Shown: positions 35,701-46,781 of the stretch, piece by piece
How the letters are laid out: each line of letters opens with the position of its first letter
How positions within the stretch are numbered: position 1 is the stretch's first letter
Assembly (NCBI GenBank): GCA_029531795.1
Contig: JAPEIS010000001.1
Location: 5,952,001 to 6,016,000 of the forward strand
Direction of reading: 5' to 3'
Source of the DNA: Sclerotinia nivalis
Lineage: Eukaryota; Ascomycota; Leotiomycetes; Helotiales; Sclerotiniaceae
DNA length: 64,000 bases
Made by a program: the position numbers and the translations under genes
Notes under the pieces: model-generated
What the model was told of the DNA's origin: nothing
Database searches by the model: none
Seen by the model: the letters and a program-made list of their open reading frames with translations, nothing else

Positions 35701-36954
35701 CAGGCAGAGAAGCAAAATTCAAACTGCTCTTGCGAAAGATCGGGCGTATAGGACTTGATCCCTCGGAAGCAGATTGAGCGTCGGGAGCATCATCCATCTG
35801 CTCGTCCTCATCTTGAGGAGGCATTGGCGATGACTGTGGCTCTATGGAGGCTTCTTTTAGTGGAGAATCTGGCTTTGCAGGAGATTTAGATGGAGATTTC
35901 TGCTGTGAACGCTTTTCCGGCGATTGGTAGAGTGGGGTCCGATTCTGCGTTGGCGACTCGAGATTTGGATACTCGACATCTCCCATGAATTGGTCATGTT
36001 CTTCTTCTTTACCCTCTTCTTCAGCTTGTTGATCTTCCTCCTCTGGTTCAACCTCAATAGTGGCCACTATTGGCGAGCCTTCTTGTGCAGGTTGAAACGA
36101 GTCCTCGATGACTCGTCTCTCTTCAGGCTCAGTGTTTGCAATTACATCCCCCCCAGAAGGTGACGCCCCCTCCTCGGACTTACTTTCCTCATTATCTACA
36201 TCCCCCGTATTCTCTGCGGTCTCTTTATTCGGGTTGGTATCCTCTGGGGTTGTAACAGGTCGGGGTGGGGTTGATGTGAATGAAGCTGGTTCGGTGAGTT
36301 GAGTGTTAGGTTGAGTCGCCTCCTCAAACTGGCTTCCGTAATATCCAGAATCAAGCGCGTTATTAAAAGATTTGCGCTGGACACTACTATGCAAAGTACC
36401 AGAGCTAGATGGACGGCGTGAAGAGGTAGGTTGCGAGGGAGAAGGTTGCGATTGAGCGGCTTCCTCTTGAGGTTCTGCTGGGGCGTCCTCTGCCACTCGA
36501 AATTTTAGAGGTGATCGCTCGTAATGGGTTTGTCGAAATGGGCTAGGAGCTCCTTGCGGTGTTGCTAAAAATACGTCGGATAATGGCTGCTAGATGTTAG
36601 CGTGGATCTTTAGATAGATTTGATAGACATACTGCGCGCACTTCCAATTGATTCAACTTCCTAGCCGTCCTAGGTGTCTTCCCACGTAACTTTCCCGGTG
36701 TTTTAAATATTTCGGCAACGTTTCTGGAAGGCAGAAGGTTAGCTCGTACCCTCTGTCGCAGGTATGTTTACATACACCTGGTTCTTGGTGAAGATTTCCG
36801 CCATATGTTCATTCAACCATTCAATCTCATTCCTTGCAGCAAATGTGAACTCTTCCGCCTCCGTCTCCGCAAGCTGTAGCGCATTTGATCGCTCCTCTAT
36901 TAACCATCCTTTCGACCCTACTTGCAATCGTTTGTTTGGTCGCATTGCCGCCAT
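32733..36954 (-). CDS. sli15: INCENP/Sli15, inner centromere scaffold of the chromosomal passenger complex
   Basis: Four exons, 36954-36776, 36723-36633, 36589-33401 and 33350-32733, give 1358 residues. The C-terminus is a clear IN-box that binds and activates Aurora kinase: acidic PSDSEDEEDEDEE, then GWTDSPEIRKQL, DPSKIFGRPQALNMEEVF, and KFRARTSSANWSGSDRLT (about residues 1245-1332), containing the TSS motif phosphorylated by Aurora. The N-terminal ~60 residues (EIEWLNEHM...) fit the helix that joins Survivin/Bir1 and Borealin. A basic TPGKLRGKTPRTARK follows. The middle is disordered, with two charged single-helix/coiled-coil stretches near 747-807 and 957-1041. Exon 1 is resolved by a GTATGT donor inside CAGGTGTATGT, giving a 52-nt intron with a GCTAAC branch point. 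The gene is divergent from the ACAD gene, 492 bp apart. Confidence 0.92.
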
Positions 36955-37446
36955 CTTTTCTGCTGTTCGAAACAGCGCGTCGTATTATAATGCACTGAGT
37001 AATTTGACGTGATTATTTACTCGCAAAATCATAAGATCATATCTTTGTAAGCAATTAGCATTAATTGGGAGTTGAGCGATTTGTGTTGCGGTGGTCATGA
37101 GAAAATGAACTGAAATCCTAAAATTCATAAACCTGGGTGATGCTGTCGTATTGTTTTGGTTGTCTCCACAAGCGCGTTGATGGCTCGTCCCGAGTTTCTC
37201 AATCACGTGATTGTGTCTGCTCTTCCCCGGCTTTACAACGGAAACAACAAGTTACCAGCGACGGCCTCCCAAAATGTGATGATGATTGGATAGGGGATTG
37301 AGGTATCCAGGTGGGGCAGTCACTAGTTCTTGTTTACCTCCTCCAGTTTTCCACTTTGTCCATTTTCCTTTTATTTACGAAAGGAATCAAAGTGATCGTT
37401 TAACTTGGGAAAGATATACACTTTCAAACTGATTCACAAAAACATC
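36955..37446. promoter_or_regulatory. Shared promoter of the INCENP and acyl-CoA dehydrogenase genes
   Basis: A 492-bp interval between two divergent starts. It has no open frame of note. The right half becomes pyrimidine-rich on the plus strand (CCTCCAGTTTTCCACTTTG), fitting a leader for the dehydrogenase gene. No TATA box is obvious for either side. Confidence 0.6.
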
Positions 37447-38972
37447 ATGGCTTGCACCAGAATATCAAGAATTTCCAGATCATTCAGCCCAAGACTATAC
37501 CAAAATGCATTCTCCAGAAGAGCCTTCACAGTTTCGACCTCACTAAGAGCCAATACTCTAATGGAAACAAGTGGTTTCTCAGACACACAATTGGAAGTTC
37601 GGGAAGCAATTGCCAAAATCTGCTCAAAATATCCTGATGTAAGATTAATCCGGTCAGAAATGCCGTGAGTGTTTCCACTAATGGTATCAGGAATATTGGG
37701 CAAAACATGATGAATCTGGTGAATATCCACATGAATTGCATGGAGATTTAGCAAAAGGTGGATGGATTGGCATTGCCCTTCCAGAAGAACTTGGAGGATC
37801 CGGTCTTGGTATCTCGGAGGCTACTATGATGTTGCATACGATTTCAGAGAGCGGTGCAGGTATGGCTGGTGCACAAAGCATACATGCAAGTCAGTCTAAC
37901 CCAAATTTGCTATTGACTTTCACTCGATCGAAACTCTTTCATCGCATTGATTATGGGATACGAACCCCAAACTTCTCAGATTGATCCACACATTCAATGC
38001 AACAATAAAATATCAGTTCTTTCCAGCAATTCGGCGCTAATTCATATAGATGTTTATGCCACTCAGCCTGTCGCAAAATTTGCCACTCCCTCCCAACGTC
38101 AAAGTATGCTACCCAAGCTAATCGATGGTACCTGGCGCGCATGTTTTGGAGTCACCGAACCCAACACTGGTTTGGAGACTCTCAAGCTCAAAACCCGAGC
38201 TACACGTGAAGGTGATACTTACAGGATAACCGGTCAGAAAATATGGATATCCTCAGCACAAGTTGCAACGAAGATGGTGCTATTGGCTAGAACTACCCCA
38301 ATTGAAGAAGTGGCAAAGCCTTCCGAAGGCCTATCTCTTTTCTTCATTGATTTTGATCCTAAACAGCCAGGTCTCGAACTCAAGAAGATTAAAAAGATGG
38401 GAGGAAGTGCTATTGATGCAAACGAGGTTTTCTTCGACAATTACACCGTTAGTAGTAATTCACTAATTGGCAAAGAAGGCCAAGGTTTCAAAATCGTACT
38501 TCATGGCATGAACGCTGAACGATGCCTCCTAGCAGGCGAAGCACTAGGTCTTGGATACGCCGCCCTCTATCGAGCCTCCCGGTATGCAAAGGAAAGAATC
38601 GTTTTTGGTCGACCCATAGGTATGAACCAAGGTATTCAACACCCACTGGCCGATGCATACATGCATCTTGAAGCTGCAAAATTGGCAACTTATCATGCAG
38701 CAAGGTTGTATGATAGGTCAAGGATGGATGAAACAATAACACAGACAGCTGTTGGTGTTGCGTGCAATAGCGCAAAGTATTTAGCGGGCGAGGCAGCCTT
38801 TACTGCCTGTGAAAGAAGCGTGTTAAGCTTGGGAGGCATGGGCTATGCTCGAGAATATCATGTTGAGAGATACCTAAGGGAGTCTTTCGTTCCGAGGATT
38901 GCGCCGGTTTCGCGGGAAATGATCATGAATTACGTTGGAGAGAAGGTTCTTGGCTTACCTAGAAGCTACTGA
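37447..38972 (+). CDS. Mitochondrial acyl-CoA dehydrogenase
   Basis: Three exons, 37447-37638, 37691-37889 and 38050-38972, give 437 residues, normal for the family. The first ~40 residues are Arg/Ser-rich without acids (SRISRSFSPR, RRAFTVSTS), a typical mitochondrial presequence. The N-domain follows (GWIGIALPEELGGSGLGISE), then the flavin-binding signature ACFGVTEPNTG and WIS box, and near the end GGMGYAREYHVERYLRES, matching the second family signature. The enzyme would oxidise acyl-CoA to enoyl-CoA with FAD; chain-length or branched-chain preference cannot be told by eye. Intron 2 (160 nt) has a less usual GTCAGT donor but restores SIHANVYATQPV. There is no peroxisomal SKL end. Divergent from INCENP. 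Confidence 0.92.
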
Positions 38973-40028
38973 AATATAAAATCACATTATTTCATTGAAA
39001 CAAGGCTATCATTCGATAATGGAGCCGAGAAGTATTCCATACGAAGACGAGCTTGTCGCTAGATGTAGAGGAGCGTTATAATATACATTTTACTTATAGA
39101 CAATCAAGGCCCATTGTGCTGCAAAGCAATATACTTCTCTGCCTCCTCCTCATCAATTCATGGGCTCAAAACAGCCAGGAAATCTCCTTCAACACCCCAA
39201 CCGTTGCACTGCGATTTTAAATTAAACCTTCTAGAAACAACGAATTAATCACAGAACGTGTATCAAGTACCACGAATCAAGCTTTGAGTGTTAAAATACC
39301 AGCAACAGAGGGAAAGCGGCGAGTCCCACAATCCTCTCGTCCGAGCTTTTCATCTCTTTCTTATATGCATCATGAATTCAGCCTGTATTCACTTAACACC
39401 ATACATATATATCTTTGTACATACACTTTGGAATAGAGTATTCGCGAAACCATGCCTGTTGTGGGGGGTAATTCGATATCAGGAAGCCGTCCTCCTCCTA
39501 GACTTGAATTCCCGTCTACGTGTTGAAATAATGCCAGGAAACCTTAAAATTCATGAATAATTTAAGATTCCATAGATCAATGGATATCGCCGATATGAGA
39601 GTTGAAAAAGCATCGGAACCTGAGCCATGAGCCATGAGCCATTGCCGACCCGTTTCCAAATAGGGAGTTTAATATGAGTTCTTATCTGAGTTTACTCGTA
39701 TGGAGTAGACAGTAGTTTGATCATCTCAAAATTATGCGTTGATTTTGCATTAGAACTATTGTTTTCACCGTTCATTCTCACCGTTCATTCTCACCGTTTA
39801 TTTCCACTGTTTATTTTCCCCGTTTTAACCGGCGTACATCGGCGGTGCAATTGTGCGGGGTACATTTGATACTCCGAAATTACTGCGAGTGGAATCGGGA
39901 CGTTTTCGGATGAATTGAAGGTGGAGGGAGAGGTGCAGATATAAAGGCTCAGGAAGTTCTCGTCATGCCTCTGCTCTTTTACGTGGCTTGTATTGCTGTT
40001 TAGTTTGTGATTAAGGACAGCAGGCAAG
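38973..40028. other. Intergenic region; TATA-bearing promoter of the GDSL gene
   Basis: About 1 kb with no supportable gene. Near 39615-39640 GAGCCAT is repeated in tandem, and at about 39766-39830 a 14-bp CACCGTTCATTCT-type unit recurs three to four times with decay. A GATATAAAG box near 39938 lies about 85 bp before the GDSL start and is a plausible TATA element. Confidence 0.55.
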
Positions 40029-41220
40029 ATGAAGATTTCTACGTATTCGGTCTTTTTATTTATGGGATATGGGGCGGCCGCAAAGAAAAATGGCTGGATT
40101 CCGCATTTCGAGAACTTGGTAGCGTTTGGAGATAGGTAAGACGATAGTGATTTACACTGCAAATCTTCTCTAAATTGTAGGGCTACTTGGGCAGAATGCT
40201 AACATGAATTCAAACAATAGCTATACAGACGAGTCTCGACTGAGCTATTTTCAAAGTCATAACGGTTCCGCACCACCACCGGGGACCCTTCTTCCCGCAA
40301 GCAACTTAACCGCTGTTGGAGGTGCCCCATGGGGTAGATGGGTGTCCAATTATAGTGGAGCTAAGCTTTATGATTATGCTGTCGCCGGAGCAGTCTGCTC
40401 TAACAAGTTAATGTACCGGTTCCTAGCCAGCATCAACGGACCTTTCCCTGATGTTGTCTACGAAGTTGATGCCTTCGTCGCGGATGCCGAGTACATCAAT
40501 TCATCCACAAATACCAACACTCTTTACACCAACCGCACACGGAATAATACGGTATACTCAATGTGGATCGGTACCAACGATCTGGGAAGAAACGGCTTTA
40601 TTACAGACTCTTCTATAAACGGGGCAACAATTCCAGACTATGTCGATTGCATTTTTGATAGATTGGATGAAATCTACCAAACCGGAGCTAGGTATTTTGT
40701 GTTAATGAACAACGCACCATTACAATTGAGCCCATTGTATGGCATGCCAGATGCAGGAGGACTGAATGTTAGTAGTTATTGGCCCAACAAAGTAAGTATC
40801 TCAACTCTTCCCATACGGCGTCTCGACTTACACGAAATCTAGCCAAGCAACATATCAGAAATCAGCGGGAAAATGAAAGAATATACCAAATTAGCCAATA
40901 GCATATTTGACTACCGAGTACCATTCGAGATAGCAATCAGCAAACGGTATCCAGGAGCATCAATCGCCATCTTCAATACCAATTCCTTGTTTACCGACAT
41001 TTACAATAATCCAACGCAGTATTTACCCGCACCAGCCGTTGTCAATGCATCATATATGCTCTGCGATATTTCTCAAACGGTTTGTACCAACAAACCAGGA
41101 AGCGCAGATGGCTATATGTGGTATGACGAATTACACCCATCTCAAGGAACAAGTCGGGTTGTCGCGAAAGAGTTCTTGAATGTTGTCAAAGGAACTTCAA
41201 AATATGCTACATATTGGTAA
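40029..41220 (+). CDS. Secreted GDSL/SGNH esterase
   Basis: Three exons, 40029-40135, 40221-40791 and 40843-41220, give 351 residues. A short hydrophobic N-terminus (about residues 1-18, ending GYGAAA) is a likely signal peptide. Splicing rebuilds block I, LVAFGDSYTDE, with nucleophile Ser36. Gly92 lies in YAVAGAVCS (block II), Asn155 in IGTNDLG (block III), and Asp321 and His324 in YDELHPS (block V), so all SGNH catalytic residues are present. Several NxS/T sites suggest glycosylation. Family members of this form act as acetyl- or carbohydrate-esterases (CE16-like) or lipases on plant polymers; substrate is inferred only. Intron 1 (85 nt) has an in-frame-looking decoy ATG near its end; the acceptor at 40220 is fixed by the GDS motif. 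Confidence 0.92.
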
Positions 41221-42298
41221 TTGATAGCTACCAATCTGTTGAATCGATTAGTAATAGTTAGTATTAATAATAAAACGAGCAAAGTAATCATTCTCGGGAA
41301 CTGAACGCTTGCTTGTGTTACCGTCACCGTCCTATACTTTTTGAGTGTGACCTCAAACCCTGCCGGGAAGACTTGTATATTCTGTATCCGATGAAAGCGC
41401 CGCCAAATGTAGGAGGTCTATTTGCATGCCTTCAATCAATGAATGACATCCCACTATAAGCCATATATATATGAGAGCCCATAACTTCAAGGAGTAAATG
41501 AATTCATGATTGTACAGACGCAAGTCCATCCATGATTGCGCATACCTAGGTAGCTGGAGCACCTTGCTAGGCACATCGATCTTACCAGTAGGTAAATACA
41601 GATAAGAAATGTACGGGATTTGATACCTTCCCATCATTTTGAATTCATTAGAAAGACTTCCATCAATAGTCCAATGGGGCGACGACGCCACCATAAGAAT
41701 CGTCCCGAGTACTTCATTTCCGTCAATCCACATATAAGATGGATCCTAAAGGATTTGAACCATTCCAATTCTTCCCATCAATCCTTCATTTAAAAAAAGA
41801 TCATCTTTCGAATACTCCGTAGATAACTAGTGAACCTCATACCATGTCGTTGCATGAATAGTTTCCAGATATATACCTTGTCCGGATTGTTTTCTACCAC
41901 TCGATGTTATTAACTTCGGTTAAAATCCTTGCCAAATTTGAGCTCGGTTCTTGTTTACGATGCATCCGAAGGCAAACGCGCATTGATTTCTCATCCAGAA
42001 ACGACCCGCATCGTAATACTGGAAAAGAAAGAGGACAGAAAAAAAAGCTGAAGAGACCGTCATCTACCTATCCCACATCCCATAGCCCACCCATTTCAAA
42101 TTACCCCAGGAAAAAGTTCCGAAACGAGACCACCTTACGGGAATCAAATACCCTTGGCATTGCCTTACGCACATTCCCGAACGAACGAAAGTTGATCTCC
42201 TAGCATTTCCTAGCTAAATCATTGCCGTGCGGCGTATGTGCGACTTGAGATCATGATAGGCAGCCTATCATAGGCCCTTTTATTGACTTCCAAGAGCC
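41221..42298. other. Intergenic region, nothing recognised
   Basis: About 1.1 kb between the GDSL gene and the SS18-like gene. The longest frame is about 126 codons on the minus strand (41353-41733) without recognisable features. The last few hundred bases before 42299 are the presumed promoter and leader of the SS18-like gene; ATGs there open only short frames. Confidence 0.55.
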
Positions 42299-44138
42299 AT
42301 GTATGCACCAAATTTCTCTTTTGGACAGGGGAACAATACGCAATCTTTCAACCCTAATGGTGGTCATCCACAGGCTCTTCAAAATGTTCATCAACCAGGT
42401 CAACAACAGCCTCAGCACATGATGTATAATACTCAACAATACGGAGCTGGAGGTCATCAATCGCCTTACGGCACATCTGGCTCCGGCATGGCTGTTAATG
42501 CCGGTGGAATGGGAATGATGCAGAATAGCGGTTTGGCGCATATGGCTGGTGGAAATGGTAAGTTGCACATCCCAATAACTTTTTGTAGCCTGCTAGAATA
42601 TTATATTGCTGCTGCATATCTTGTGCACACCTCAATGTTCGGATGGAAGACTAGACAATGCCTATACGTCAGACTATGAAAGGCATGCGAGGTATTTGAA
42701 TATACATATACTTCATTCACGTTAAGCAGAGAGGCACATAGGGGGCAACTTTTGTGACTGTTCACAATAGCAACCAACCAAGGCAAAATGACTGACTGGT
42801 TATATGCAAGCAGTTCCTTCATATCAGACACCATATACAAGTTCTCCTTACGGCAACAATATTGCTACTTCCTCTTCCATATCACACCCTACAAACTTTA
42901 TGCCAACCACATCAAATGCGCCCCCACAATATGGAATGAACCCTTCCACAATGATAGCACAACAACAGCATCAAATACAGCGTATGCAGCCACCTCCATC
43001 TTCTACACCTACGCCGACGTCGGCGACTTCTCGCGTCTCTCCCTATGGAAATTTTCATCAGAGCACACCACCAAGTGCGTCTACCGCACAATTCGCCGTA
43101 CCACCCAACCCTAATCAGCAACATCATCAAACGGCTAATAATAGTCAACAAGGAGGAATGAGCTTGACACCGCAGACCCCAAGCTTTCCACCAGGGTCGC
43201 GGAATCCAGAAAACGCCGGAACCGCGATGGGTACACCATTAAGTCCCGGCTCGGAGGTTCGAGAGAAAGAGAGGGTTACCGTGCTACTAGATATTAATAA
43301 AGAGATGTTGAAAGAAGTCATGCAGATTATAGCTCTTCAAACTGAATTGAAGAGTAACAAAACGGAAGACCCTACTGAAAAGGCAAAGCTTGAGACGGAG
43401 CATAAAGTTCTGGCGAGCGAATATATTCAGTCTGTTCCCTATACATGTTGAGACTATAGCATTTACTAATAAACTTGAAGATGTATGCGACGACTACAGT
43501 CCAATTTAGCTTACCTTGCCGCAATCGCCGATCGTTCCCATAAGCCCGCAGCTCAGGTCCCCTCGCATCCCGCAGTCATGTTCGCACCGCCTCTCACATC
43601 TAAACCCGCACATACCGACCCTACATCTGCGATCACGAACGGCGATGACTCGAAAGCCGAAGAAAAGCATGAAGATCGGGGTGAGATATTGAAAGAGTTA
43701 TACAAACGGCTCCAAGCCCTATATCCAGGCGTAGATCCAAAGAAAGACACACCTGCTCAACCAGCAAACGCAGCAGCTAGAGCACAAGCACAGGCACAGG
43801 CACAGGCACAACACGCGCAACAAATGCAAGCACAAGGGCAGAAACAAGGTGATATGGGTCAGAGTGTACAAAATATGGCAGGAGGACAAAATGGGATGGG
43901 GCAAGGTCAGGTGCAGGGACAAATGGTCCAAGGCGGTATGGGTGTTATGGGTGGCCAAATGCAACAGCATCAACAGCAAGCTCAACAAAATATGGGAATG
44001 GCAGGTCTCAATCAAAATCAATTACAGCAGCAGCAGCAGCAGCATCAACAGAAGATGCAAAACGAAATGATGCGACAAAGGATGATGCAGGAAGCACAGA
44101 AGAGCCAGATGATGAATATGGGTCAAATGCCAAGATAA
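42299..44138 (+). CDS. SS18/SSXT-like subunit of SWI/SNF chromatin remodeller
   Basis: Exons 42299-42557, 42811-43429 and 43481-44138 give 511 residues; an optional 9-nt exon at 42683-42691 would make it 514. Residues about 240-312 match the SSXT/SNH domain of SS18: VTVLLDINKEMLKEVMQI, a variable linker, then EYIQCMRRLQSNLAYLAAIADR, closely resembling the human YQQ-LH-NLVYLATIAD core. Flanks are Gln/Asn/Pro/Met-rich, as in SS18. The C-terminus is a GQ- and QQQ-rich tail ending in a Met/Gln helix. SS18 and its fungal relatives are small accessory subunits of SWI/SNF-type complexes. The intron at 43430-43480 is fixed by conservation across the domain. The domain match is strong; complex membership is inferred from the family. 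Confidence 0.8.
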
Positions 44139-45041
44139 CACTATGCATTATTGTGGCTGGTGAATATCAAAAACATGTGATAATAGAGGAGGATGGGAAT
44201 CGATGCGGCACGGATGGGTGTTGGGTATCAAAACTTGATAGTTCGCCGAGGGATTGGCTATATTGGATGAAACAGGCTCGGGCGTCCGTATGTTTATGCT
44301 GTATGATATCTGGCGTTGGACAAGGAAGTTCTTCTTTTTCGATATGCCTAGCTGTGCATAGGATATTGTATATGTGGAAAGGAATGGTTATGGTTATGGT
44401 TGATTGAACTGCAAATATACCTAGATTTGATGATCGTGGACTTTTGCTACATTTTAGTGCTTCCAAGTTATTTGTCGCAAAGTGGAAAGTAAGTCTTACA
44501 ATTCTAACAGTTGCGGATCTATGAGAGTGACAGGAAATACAGCTCGTGTCAAATTTATATCTAGGTAGTGATGGAAATAGCTTCAGGAAGCGATACCGAG
44601 CAGCGAGCTTTACCAGCTACAAAAGTACTGTACATCTAATCTAGGTAAAGAAGCGAGCGATAAATCCTCGAAACCCCCTATCGATTCTGCCAAACCTGGT
44701 AACAACTTCGAACCAATAGAGTTTTCAACATCAAGAGCCTTTAGGGGATATATATGCATTTGGGATTCGCAAAATCGGGATAGAAGCAGATGAATCGGAT
44801 GGGAATACTCTATGTTTACACATGGGCACTTCCTTGAAAAGATGGTTGATAGTTGATAGTTGGTTATGGATGCCTACCACGGGATTCACGGTAGATGGGC
44901 TTCATGACAGACAGGATCGTGTATATGGATGAGATTGATGGGATGGATGAAGCGAGGAATGGGGTTGCTTGGTTAGGCAGTGAGGATGAAGGGCTTGGTC
45001 TGGGAAGGGGAGAGAATGAGAGAACTCAGGTCTTTTGTCTC

Positions 45042-45078
<37 letters not shown>

Positions 45079-46781
45079 TGTACAGAAACCCTGTGCGATG
45101 TGAAAGTAAGAAGTGCTATATTATGTATGTAAGCAATCAATCGTGAGAATCGTGTTTCACAGAACTCTTGTTATCTTGTTGGATCAATAAATAACCCGAG
45201 TTCTATAAGACCTCTTGCATGATTGGATTCGCGAAAAATGAAAGCCTGGAGCTGTATTGTTGAATGTGGATATTCTCACGTCTGATTGCAGATCGAAGGA
45301 TGAGTGTGCAGGAAGCCTAGATAATAGATAGTATAGTAACACAGATACAAATGACTATCTTGCCGTGTGTAACTTCAAACATGAATAATGTCGGGACGAT
45401 CCCTTACCATAGCGGAGAGCAGTTAAGCCTGAGTTACGGGATTTGATGAAGGAGAAAAACTCGGGAAGCGACAAAGAAAGATTGGCGGTTATATGAACAA
45501 GGAAAAAGGAGAGGAGAGTCGTAATTATCCAAGAATTAGATTCTATCTTGGTCTGGACATGAATTACATCACATCGCATGTCACCTAGTCTTGGGATTTT
45601 AATCCCTTTTTAATCATCAAAATATACGAGGAGATCGGTGGTGTATCAATGCATATTTTGAGTTTTGGAGGAGACGGTATTTCCGTGTTGTGTTATTACA
45701 TTTGCTATTATAGTACTGATTCTAGAGCTTGCGTCCGTGGAAATTGCTTATTTGGGTGCAATATCGGTACCCTTTCGGCGAAAGCTTCAAACGCGTTCGT
45801 GAATTTGCTTTTGTTTGTGTTGAGTATAGGTAGTTTGTGTTGAAGAAAGTTTTGTAGCAGATAAAGAACAAGAAGGAGGGTCTTTTCGAAACTGTGGGGT
45901 TTTTGTCGTCTCAAGTAAAGTTATGTTTCTCTTGCTTCCATCCGGATTCTAGAAGATGTTTGCATGTTTCAGACGTGGCACTTTCTGTCTCATTTTTTCA
46001 TGCCCATAGGTTTGTACGGGTTCTTGGAAGCGCCCTTGAAGCGAACACGTTACCACCCCGTACAGTTTCCTCAAATAGCATGGAAGAGACAGGGATACAT
46101 ATCGACGTCTAGATCCTTCGAGGATGGATGCGAGTGGATCAATTCATTGTAATGCTGTAATGTCCACTCATTCTTGCACCACTGTTTTCAGCATCTCAGA
46201 ATGGAATTAGCTTTGTTGGTTTTGATGTTCCCTCCGCCATTTGCAATTAGTCTTCGAGTGATCTTACCGGTCGACCTAAGCGCAAGGAAGAATTCAAGTA
46301 AATTCTACGAACCTTATGGTTTGTTGATGTTCATACTCTTGTGGGATAATTTCCGACATCCAAACCTAATATAGCATGAGGTGTGTGTGTAGGCGCGTTT
46401 CACGGCTAGTTTCCGATGGCCTGGAGACGCGGACCATACTGATGGTAATCCTGAATCCTACCCCAAGCAGTCTCTTAAATAATCCAATTATTGACAGACA
46501 TCCAAGATAATGTCTGCATTAGGCCCTGACGGGCTGCGCCTCTGTTGACTTATTCAAACTCTTATTTTTGTGGATACTGTGCAATAATAGGTTGGTTGAC
46601 CATCATCCGAGTTTGAGAGCTTATTCTATTCCCATCTCTCCCATCTCTCCCATGTCATACCATGACTGGGGTCTTAACATGTTGAATTTAGATCTATGGA
46701 TACCCAACGTATGATATGCTTCTGGTTCCTTTTGCGATGTTGATGTTTCTTTTTTTGTACTACGAGTAATGTAGATTCATA
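44139..46781. other. Intergenic region, nothing recognised
   Basis: 2.6 kb with frames below 100 codons. It contains the SS18-like 3' flank, a (TATG)n microsatellite at about 45050-45082, a CCCATCTCTCC duplication near 46633, and the promoter of the CFEM gene at its right end. No RNA gene or repeat element is apparent. Confidence 0.55.

Noticed and set aside
41740..41775. GGATTTGAACC, resembling a reversed tRNA B box
   Set aside because: The flanking bases do not form a T-arm stem and there is no A box or acceptor stem at the right distance, so it is not a tRNA gene.
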